This document shows, in pieces, positions 58,537-64,000 of a DNA stretch of 64,000 nucleotides (positions within the stretch are counted from its first letter, which is position 1; each line of letters begins with the position of its first letter). Below the pieces are notes generated by a model. That model was given only the letters and a program-made list of their open reading frames with translations, was not told the DNA's origin and ran no database searches. Source of the DNA: Acidimicrobiales bacterium (GTDB lineage Bacteria > Actinomycetota > Acidimicrobiia > Acidimicrobiales > AC-14); NCBI GenBank assembly GCA_025463925.1, contig JAODBK010000087.1, positions 1-64,000 on the forward strand, written 5' to 3'. Both the position numbers and the translations under genes were made by a program.

Positions 58537-58920
58537 ATGGACGTCCGGTCGATCGAGCAGGTCAAGCCCGAGATCGAGCACGACGGCACCGTGCCGGTGT
58601 GGTGGCTCGTCAAGCCTCGCGAGATGCTCGAGATCACCAAGGGCGGCCACCTCGAGCTGGTGAGCGAGTTCGAGGTCGCCGGCGGCGGCGAGGTCAACCC
58701 CCACTCCCATCCGACGCACGAGTTCTATTACGTGACCGCCGGCAAGGGGATCATGATCATCGACGGCGAGGAGTGCGAGATCAGCCAGGGCGACCTGGTG
58801 CACATCCCGCCCGACGCCATCCACTCGCTGCGCCCGGTGAGCGACAACGCCGGCATCCACTGCTTCTGCTTCGCGGTCGGCGTCGAGGACGCCGGCCCCG
58901 TCGACTACACGACCAACTGA
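58537..58920 (+). CDS. Cupin-domain protein
   Basis: A 127-residue single-domain cupin. The metal-binding motif 1 is HSHPTHEFYYVTAGKGIMII (two His, Glu) and motif 2 is GDLVHIPPDAIHSL (His). Upstream residues HLELVSEFEVAGGGEVNPHS form the first strands. Such small cupins are dioxygenases, isomerases or effector-binding proteins. The ATG follows GAGGAG and is preferred over an upstream ATG that lies in the operator. It is convergent with the CaiB-type gene, 13 bp between stops. Its role is unknown. Confidence 0.82.
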   Translation: MDVRSIEQVKPEIEHDGTVPVWWLVKPREMLEITKGGHLELVSEFEVAGGGEVNPHSHPTHEFYYVTAGKGIMIIDGEECEISQGDLVHIPPDAIHSLRPVSDNAGIHCFCFAVGVEDAGPVDYTTN

Positions 58921-58933
58921 CCCGAGTGGCCGA

Positions 58934-60127
58934 CTAGACGACGCGGCGCGCCCGGTGGCCGGCGAGCTCGTCGGGTGACAGGCCGACGAGGCCGCACCAC
59001 ACCTCGTCGTTGTGCTGGCCGAGGGTGGGCGCGCCGGTCGGCGCCTGCGGCGCCTCGCCGGTGTAGCGCGGGAACGGCGCTTGTTGCCGCACCGGGCCGA
59101 TCACCGGATCCTCGACCGTCACCAGGTCGCGCCGCGCCGCCATGTGCTCGTCGGCTGCGATGTCGGCGGCCGAGTACGCGGTGCCGACCGGGACGTCGAA
59201 CTCGACGCACCGGGTCTCGACCTCGGCCGCGGTCAGCGAGCTCGTCCAGTCGGCCACGATGCCGTTGATCTCGTCGGCGTTCGCGGCCCGCTTGGCGAGC
59301 GTGTCCCACTTCGGATCGGTGACGAGATCATCCCGGTCCATGGCCTGGCAGAGCCGAGCGAAGTTGGCGTCGGATCCCGCGACCACGCAGACGTACTTGC
59401 CGTCGGCGGTCGGGTAGTTGTCGAGGGGCGCCGAGTTCTTCAACCGGTTGCCCTCGCGCTCGCGGACGACGCCCAGGCGGTCGTGGGCCGCGACCGTCCA
59501 TTCGAGGATGCGGAGGATCGAGCCGTAGAGAGGCGCGTCGACGACGCGGCCGCGGCCGGTGCCCTTGGTGTCGCGCTCCCACAACGCCGCCATCACCGCT
59601 TCGGCGGCGAACACGCCGGTGAGGTAGTCCGACACGGTGACGCCCGGCCGCACCGGTGGTCGATCGGGGTAGCCGGTGAGGTGGAGCAGCCCGCCGTAAC
59701 CGATGCCGAGCCGGTCGAGGCCGGGCCGTCGCGACCACGGCCCGTCCTGCCCGAACACGCTGATGCGGGCCCAGACCAACGACGGGTCGCAGTCGTCGGG
59801 GCCGACGTGCCATGCCTCCATCGTCCCGGGCCGGAAGTTCTCGCACACCACGTCGGCAGTCGCGACCAGGCGGCGGAAGAGCTCCTGGCCCTCGACGTCC
59901 CGCAGGTTGCACGTCACGCCCTTGCGGCCGCGGCCCTCGACCGCCCAGAAGAGCGAGTACCCGTCCTCGAACGGACCGATGGTGCGCATGAAGTCACCGC
60001 CGCGCGGATCCTCGACCTTGATGACCTCGGCGCCCTGCTCGCCGAGGAGGCCGGCGCAGAACGGGGCCGAGATGCGGGTGCCGACGTCGATGACGCGCAG
60101 CCCGGCCAGCGGGCCGGCGGGTGTCAC
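58934..60127 (-). CDS. CaiB/BaiF family (family III) CoA-transferase
   Basis: A 397-residue family III CoA-transferase, which moves CoA from one carboxylate to another through an aspartyl-CoA intermediate. Motifs: LAGLRVIDVGTRISAPFCAG, LLGEQGAEVIKVEDPRGGDF, ENFRPGTMEAW, VWARISVFGQDGPW and the catalytic aspartate D167 in VTVSDYLTGVFAA. Carnitine, bile-acid and formate/oxalate enzymes belong here, as do racemases such as AMACR; the latter acts on branched-chain and sterol side-chain CoAs, so racemase activity is a serious alternative. The GTG start overlaps the stop of the enoyl-CoA hydratase gene (GTGA). Confidence 0.9.
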   Translation of the reverse strand: MTPAGPLAGLRVIDVGTRISAPFCAGLLGEQGAEVIKVEDPRGGDFMRTIGPFEDGYSLFWAVEGRGRKGVTCNLRDVEGQELFRRLVATADVVCENFRPGTMEAWHVGPDDCDPSLVWARISVFGQDGPWSRRPGLDRLGIGYGGLLHLTGYPDRPPVRPGVTVSDYLTGVFAAEAVMAALWERDTKGTGRGRVVDAPLYGSILRILEWTVAAHDRLGVVREREGNRLKNSAPLDNYPTADGKYVCVVAGSDANFARLCQAMDRDDLVTDPKWDTLAKRAANADEINGIVADWTSSLTAAEVETRCVEFDVPVGTAYSAADIAADEHMAARRDLVTVEDPVIGPVRQQAPFPRYTGEAPQAPTGAPTLGQHNDEVWCGLVGLSPDELAGHRARRVV

Positions 60128-60948
60128 GTGTCCTTGTGCTCGGCGAACACGTCCTTCATCGACGTCTTCTGCTTGCGGGCCTCCATCGCGTGCAGTGCGG
60201 TGTCGGTGCCGCTCATCCACTGGTGGACCATGAAGTGGTACTTCCAGCTCTCCCGTTGGCCCTGCTCGTCGGCGACGTGGTTGATCGAGTCCTTCATGAT
60301 CTGCGCGGTCTGCGGCGGCACCAGGGCGATCTTGTCGGCCAGCTCGCGCGTGCCCTCGCGCAGCTCGCCACTGGCGACGACGCGGTTCACCAGGCCGAGC
60401 CGCCAGGCCTCCTGCGCGTCCAGCTCCATGCCGGTCCAGAGGAACTCCTTGGCCTTGCGGATGCCCAGCTCCCACGGTTCCACCAGCAGCTCGACGCCGG
60501 CCCCGGTCATGCGCAGCACCGGGTTCTGGAACACCGCGTCGTCGGCCGCGACGATGAGGTCGCACATCGCGGCCAGCATCAGCCCGGCGGCCACGCACTT
60601 GCCCTGCACGGAAGCGATCGTCGGCTTCCGGAAGTCGCGGATCTTGAGGCAGCGGTCGAAGTACATCACCCGCTCGTGGCGGAGCTTGCCCTCGAGGTTG
60701 GTGCGCATCGCGGCCCACTCGTCGGGCTCGGGCCCGACGAGCTCCTTCAAGTCGTGGCCGGCGCTCCAGTGCTTGCCGGCCCCGGCCAGCACGACGACGC
60801 GCACATCGTCGTCGGCATCGGCGCGGTCGAAGGCGGCGTCGAGGGCGTCGATCAACGCGGTGTTCTGCGCGTTCGCGGCGGCCGGCCGGTTCATCGTGAT
60901 CCACGCGACCGGCCCGTCGACCTCGTACCGCACGACCTCCTCGGCCAT
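60124..60948 (-). CDS. Enoyl-CoA hydratase/isomerase family protein, second copy
   Basis: A 274-residue crotonase-fold protein. Oxyanion strands: KHWSAGHDLKELVG and VQGKCVAAGLMLAAMCDLIV; the active-site glutamate region is MTGAGVELLVEPWELGIRKA. The C-terminus (TALHAMEARKQKTSMKDVFA) is characteristic of a subtype seen in actinobacterial catabolic clusters. The ATG at 60948 is used; the longer frame overlaps the inverted repeat and the divergent DUF559 gene. It is upstream of, and coupled to, the CaiB-type gene. Confidence 0.9.
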   Translation of the reverse strand: MAEEVVRYEVDGPVAWITMNRPAAANAQNTALIDALDAAFDRADADDDVRVVVLAGAGKHWSAGHDLKELVGPEPDEWAAMRTNLEGKLRHERVMYFDRCLKIRDFRKPTIASVQGKCVAAGLMLAAMCDLIVAADDAVFQNPVLRMTGAGVELLVEPWELGIRKAKEFLWTGMELDAQEAWRLGLVNRVVASGELREGTRELADKIALVPPQTAQIMKDSINHVADEQGQRESWKYHFMVHQWMSGTDTALHAMEARKQKTSMKDVFAEHKDT

Positions 60949-60979
60949 CGCCGCCGACCGTACCACCGCACCACGATCT

Positions 60980-61036
60980 TCCAACTCTGTCGGTGTCCGG
61001 GCCTTCCTCGAGCGGGCAAACGCCGACAGAGTTGGA
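60980..61036. repeat. Inverted repeat flanking a 25-bp spacer in front of the DUF559 gene
   Basis: TCCAACTCTGTCGGTG (60980-60995) and CGCCGACAGAGTTGGA (61021-61036) match as an inverted repeat over 16 bp with one mismatch. The right arm ends 12 bp before the GTG of the DUF559 gene at 61049. It is too large for an ordinary terminator and lies where both flanking genes start, not end. Confidence 0.75.
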
Positions 61037-61048
61037 GAAACTTGGTCC

Positions 61049-61951
61049 GTGACGCGCCGGCTGGCGATCGAAGCGGTCGAGCAGGAGGTTGCCGCGAGGC
61101 AGTTCGGCGTGTTCACCGAACTCCAGGCGTTCCACTGGAACGTCAGCAAGGACATGGTGTCGCATCACAGCGAGCCCGGCCGGCGGTGGCGGCGGGTCGC
61201 CCCCCGCGTGTACGAGGTGCTCGCGCTCCCGGCCGACTGGCGGCGGCCGCTGATGGCTGCGCAGTTGTCGATCGGCCCGAAGGCGGTTCTGTCGCACCGG
61301 GCGGCGGCCGCGGTCCTCGGGATGGACGGCGTGCGGCCAGGCGTCGTCGAGCTGACCGCTCCGACCGGAGGAACGCATCCCGGATGGATCCGCCACCGGA
61401 ATGTCGTGCCGGATGACGACATCATCATGACGGGCCCACTGCGGCACACGACGGTGATCCGGACCGTGGCCGACCTCGCGGGCGTGCTCGACGACGAGCA
61501 CTGGGAGATGGCGTTGGAATGGGTGCTGCGCAAGGGAGGAACGATCGTGGTGCCGAAGTCGAAGGGTGCGGCGCGAGCAAAGCGAGTCCTGGCGCAGCGG
61601 CCGCCGGACGCGCCGCCGACGGGCAGCGAGCTCGAGACTCGGTTCGTGCAGCTGGTCCGACGGGCCGGGCTGCCTCAGCCCGATCGCCAGTTCCCCGTCT
61701 CGTCGAGGGGCGAGGTCATCGCGTACGTCGACCTCGCGTGGCCGGCGCTCGAGTTCTTTGCCGAGCTCGACGGCGTGGCGTTCCATGATCGTGAGCAGGC
61801 GTTGCTCTACGACCGGCACCGTCAGAACCAGATCGTCACGATCCTGGGTTGGCGACCGCTGCGCTACACCTGGGACGACGTTGTCAAGCGACCGAGCACC
61901 ACCACACGGGAACTCCGCTCGGCGCTCGGTCGCGGGCCTAGGCGTCGGTGA
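61049..61951 (+). CDS. AbiEi-like N-terminal plus DUF559 (Vsr/PD-(D/E)XK-like) protein, copy 2
   Basis: A 300-residue paralogue of the protein at 12690-13634. The N-terminal helix-turn-helix-like part reads AARQFGVFTELQAFHWNVSK, then RRWRRVAPRVYEVLALPADW (the wing) and AAQLSIGPKAVLSHRAAAAV. The C-terminal nuclease-like part has VIAYVDLAWPALEFFAELDG, FHDREQALLYDRHRQNQIVT and ILGWRPLRYTW. The acidic pairs fit the Vsr-like active site, as in the other copy. GTG 61049 is chosen because the upstream frame is antisense to the hydratase. It sits as a stand-alone cargo gene within a catabolic cluster. Confidence 0.78.
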   Translation: MTRRLAIEAVEQEVAARQFGVFTELQAFHWNVSKDMVSHHSEPGRRWRRVAPRVYEVLALPADWRRPLMAAQLSIGPKAVLSHRAAAAVLGMDGVRPGVVELTAPTGGTHPGWIRHRNVVPDDDIIMTGPLRHTTVIRTVADLAGVLDDEHWEMALEWVLRKGGTIVVPKSKGAARAKRVLAQRPPDAPPTGSELETRFVQLVRRAGLPQPDRQFPVSSRGEVIAYVDLAWPALEFFAELDGVAFHDREQALLYDRHRQNQIVTILGWRPLRYTWDDVVKRPSTTTRELRSALGRGPRRR

Positions 61952-61969
61952 TGACGCACCGGCTGAGGC

Positions 61970-63151
61970 TCAGTCGCGAGGCAGGCCGAGGACGCGCTCG
62001 CCGATGATGTTGCGCTGGATCTCGTTGGCGCCGGCCCAGATCGACGAGGCCTGGTAGTACAGCCACGAGCGCTGCCAGCGGCCACCGCCCGGGTTGCCCT
62101 CGGCGCCGAACCACAGTGGTGCCGCCGGGCCGACCACCGCCATCGCGGTGTCGTGCACCCGCTTGGACATCTCGCTCCAGTAGAGCTTGAGCGCGCTGCC
62201 CTCGGGACCCGGCTCCTGCCCCTTGGCCATGCGCGAGAGGCTGCGCCAGTTGTGCAGCTGGAAGAGGCGCACCTCGACGTAGGCCTCGGCCAACCGCTGC
62301 TGGATCCGGTGGTCGTCGTACCCGCCGGTGTCGCGCGCGAGCCGCAGCAGCTCCTCGAGGAGCTGCATGTGGATCACGAGCTGGCGGGGGTTGACGCCGC
62401 GCTCGTGGGACAGGGTCGAGTTGGCCACGCGCCAGCCCTCGTGCTCTGGGCCGATCAGCTGATCGCGCGGCACGAACACGTTCGAGAAGAAGACCTCGTT
62501 GAACTCGGCCTCGCCGGTGATCTGCACCAGGGGCCGCACCTCGACGCCGGGCGCATGCATGTCGACGACGAGATACGAGATGCCCTTGTGCTTCGGCGCT
62601 TCCGTCAACGGCCGGGTGCGGGCCAGGCACACGCCCCAGTCGGCGAACTGCGCGTACGACGTCCACACCTTCTGCCCGTTGAGCACCCAGCCGTCGTCGA
62701 CGGGATCGGCGCGGGTCGCGACCGCGGCCAGGTCGCTGCCGGCGCCCGGCTCGCTGAACAGCTGGCAGAACAGCTCCTCGGCCGAGAGGATCTTCGGCAG
62801 CCAGCGCGCCTTCTGCTCGGGAGTGCCGTTGGCCAGCAGCGTCGGCCCGGCGAGGTTGACGCCGATGCGCCCCACCAGTTCGGGGGCGCGGGCGCGGGCG
62901 AGCTCCTCCTGGATGATGAAGTGCTCGATCGGACCGGCGCCGCGGCCGCCGAACTCCTCGGGCCAGGCGACGCCGACCAGCCGGCCGGTCGCGAGCCGTC
63001 CCTGCCACTCGCGCAGGAACGTCACCTCTTCCGCGAGATCGTCGAAGTGCGGTGGCAGTCCCTTGCCGTACTCCCACGGCAGGTTGGCCTGGAGCCACGA
63101 CCGAACCTCGGCCCGGAAGGCCGTTTGCTCGGCGGTGGGCGTGAGGTCCAC
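61970..63151 (-). CDS. Acyl-CoA dehydrogenase, long alpha-type
   Basis: A 393-residue acyl-CoA dehydrogenase: FSEPGAGSDLAAVATRADPV, VLNGQKVWTSYAQFADWGVC, probable base E250 in STLSHERGV, and the C-terminal SIWAGANEIQRNIIGERVLG where the usual GGTSE is replaced by AGANE. It is similar in length and layout to the 22207 and 34746 proteins. Its GTG start is divergent from the beta-type gene at 63180, 28 bp away, with a dyad between. Together they are likely the two subunits of one enzyme (inference). Confidence 0.91.
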   Translation of the reverse strand: MDLTPTAEQTAFRAEVRSWLQANLPWEYGKGLPPHFDDLAEEVTFLREWQGRLATGRLVGVAWPEEFGGRGAGPIEHFIIQEELARARAPELVGRIGVNLAGPTLLANGTPEQKARWLPKILSAEELFCQLFSEPGAGSDLAAVATRADPVDDGWVLNGQKVWTSYAQFADWGVCLARTRPLTEAPKHKGISYLVVDMHAPGVEVRPLVQITGEAEFNEVFFSNVFVPRDQLIGPEHEGWRVANSTLSHERGVNPRQLVIHMQLLEELLRLARDTGGYDDHRIQQRLAEAYVEVRLFQLHNWRSLSRMAKGQEPGPEGSALKLYWSEMSKRVHDTAMAVVGPAAPLWFGAEGNPGGGRWQRSWLYYQASSIWAGANEIQRNIIGERVLGLPRD

Positions 63152-63158
63152 GAGTTGC

Positions 63159-63172
63159 TGACACTAACGTCA
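63159..63172. promoter_or_regulatory. TGAC-N6-GTCA operator-like dyad, copy 15
   Basis: TGACACTAACGTCA with CTGAC...GTCAGGCC, in the 28-bp gap between the divergent alpha-type (start 63151) and beta-type (start 63180) acyl-CoA dehydrogenase genes. It is almost as large as the gap itself. Confidence 0.7.
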
Positions 63173-63179
63173 GGCCGCC

Positions 63180-64000
63180 ATGGACTTCGATCTGTCCGAC
63201 GATCAGCGCGCCCTCGGCGACGCCGCGGCCGGACTGCTCGGCGGGCTGGCGTCGCCGGAGAAGGTGCGGGCTGCGATGGCATCGGGCGCGGGCTACGACA
63301 AGGCGCTGTGGCAGGCGATGGTCGACCAGGGGTGGTTGGGTGTCGAGATCGCCGAGGGCGACGGCGGCCTCGGACTCGGGTTCGTCGAGGTCGCGGTGCT
63401 CGCCGAGCAGGTGGGCCGGCACACCGCGCCGGCGCCGTTCCTGCCGACGGTGCTGGCGCTCGGCGCGCTTGCCCGCGCCGGCGGGCCGGTTGCCGAACGC
63501 TGGGTCGAGCCGCTGCTGAACGGCGAGGCGATCGGGTGCGTGGCGTTCGGCACCGAAGCGCCGGTGGTCGCGGCGCCGATCGCCGACGTCGCCGTCGTGG
63601 TCGACGGCGACGAGGTGTGGGCCTGGGCAGTGGGCGACGGCCGGCCCAAGGCCGAACCCGCGATGGACCAGACCCAGTCGCTCGGCTGGCTGACGCTCGA
63701 CCGGCAGGGCGCGACGGAGATCGGCGGCGCCGCCGAAGCGAGCGCGTTGCTCGACCGCGGCGCGGCCGCGCTCAGCGCCGAGTTGCTGGGCGGCGCGGCG
63801 CGGGTGCTCGAGATGGCCAGCGAGTACGCCAAGGAGCGGGTGCAGTTCGGCAAGCCGATCGGGAGCTTCCAAGCGGTCAAGCACCGCTGCGCCGACATGC
63901 TCGTCGACGTCGAGGGCATGCGGTCGGTCGCGTACTACGCCGCCTGGGCGATCGGCGCGTCGCACCCGGACGCGTCGCTCGCCGCGAGCACCGCCAAGAC
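63180..64000 (+). CDS. Acyl-CoA dehydrogenase, short beta-type, 3' truncated by window end
   Basis: At least 273 residues of a beta-type acyl-CoA dehydrogenase; it continues past the window. It begins MDFDLSDDQRALGDAAAGLL, close to the 21067 protein, and contains AKERVQFGKPIGSFQAVKHR. The aligned alpha-type base position is not acidic (by eye). It is divergent from the alpha-type gene at 61970-63151 and shares its dyad, repeating the arrangement at 21067-23382. Confidence 0.9.
   Translation, partial: MDFDLSDDQRALGDAAAGLLGGLASPEKVRAAMASGAGYDKALWQAMVDQGWLGVEIAEGDGGLGLGFVEVAVLAEQVGRHTAPAPFLPTVLALGALARAGGPVAERWVEPLLNGEAIGCVAFGTEAPVVAAPIADVAVVVDGDEVWAWAVGDGRPKAEPAMDQTQSLGWLTLDRQGATEIGGAAEASALLDRGAAALSAELLGGAARVLEMASEYAKERVQFGKPIGSFQAVKHRCADMLVDVEGMRSVAYYAAWAIGASHPDASLAASTAK

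Noticed and set aside
60949-61819. Extension of the CaiB-type and hydratase frames upstream
   Set aside because: They run antisense through the DUF559 gene and the inverted repeat; the family motifs start at 60127 and 60948.
1-64000. CRISPR arrays, insertion sequences, prophage, rRNA or tRNA genes
   Set aside because: None could be recognised by eye: no regularly spaced repeats, transposase frames or RNA-gene signatures.

Overview
The window is high-GC DNA (roughly 70 % by eye), densely packed with genes that often overlap by 1-4 bases and frequently start with GTG. Gene content points to a free-living actinobacterium: an F420-type luciferase-like oxidoreductase, many FadE/FadD-like acyl-CoA enzymes, two branched-chain-amino-acid-type (Liv) ABC importers and AbiEi/DUF559 solitary nuclease genes. 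An uncultured Acidimicrobiia-like lineage is my best guess, but there is no rRNA or other marker gene here, so the assignment is inference. No tRNA, rRNA, CRISPR array, transposase or phage gene was seen.

Layout. 1-5 kb: end of etfA, a DoxX-like membrane protein, an amidohydrolase, a MerR regulator and a fused CoA-transferase. 5-8 kb: a divergent sugar-acid-type group (class II aldolase, 2-hydroxyacid dehydrogenase / FGGY kinase). 8-12.7 kb: [3Fe-4S] ferredoxin, cytochrome P450, two-domain acyl-CoA dehydrogenase and aldo/keto reductase. 12.7-17 kb: DUF559 nuclease-like protein, second amidohydrolase, thioesterase-like protein, lipoprotein, histidine kinase. 17-24 kb: acyl-CoA synthetase, MaoC hydratase, CMD-like protein, DUF35 and thiolase (a beta-oxidation/aldolase module), then a divergent acyl-CoA dehydrogenase pair. 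24-29 kb: FAS1-like dehydratase, LLM oxidoreductase, SDR, DUF2277, aldo/keto reductase, LuxR regulator. 29-37 kb: enoyl-CoA hydratase, thiolase, aldehyde dehydrogenase, M28 peptidase, acyl-CoA dehydrogenase, acyl-CoA synthetase. 37-51.5 kb: two Liv-type uptake systems, one built from unusual fusions (MFS-ATPase and LivH-LivM-LivG), with an acyl-CoA synthetase, NifU-like protein and TIM-barrel isomerase between. 51.6-64 kb: lipoprotein, acyl-CoA dehydrogenase, TetR regulator, acyl-CoA synthetase, SDR, a small AllA-like operon, cupin, CaiB-type CoA-transferase, enoyl-CoA hydratase, a second DUF559 protein and a last divergent acyl-CoA dehydrogenase pair cut off by the window end.

Taken together the genes describe import of a carboxylic acid or hydrophobic substrate, activation to a CoA thioester (four synthetases, two CoA-transferases), repeated dehydrogenation (seven acyl-CoA dehydrogenase genes feeding ETF), hydration, oxidation and thiolytic or retro-aldol cleavage. 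The set resembles actinobacterial steroid or terpenoid side-chain and ring catabolism, but no diagnostic ring-opening gene is present, so the substrate is unknown.

The most striking signal is not a gene. A dyad TGAC-N6-GTCA, usually extended to CCTGAC-N6-GTCAGG, occurs at 14 places plus one imperfect copy, almost always in the short gap in front of, or between divergent, catabolic and transport genes. One copy covers the start codon of the TetR gene at 53.2-53.9 kb. I read this as the operator of a window-wide regulon, with that TetR protein as the leading candidate regulator.
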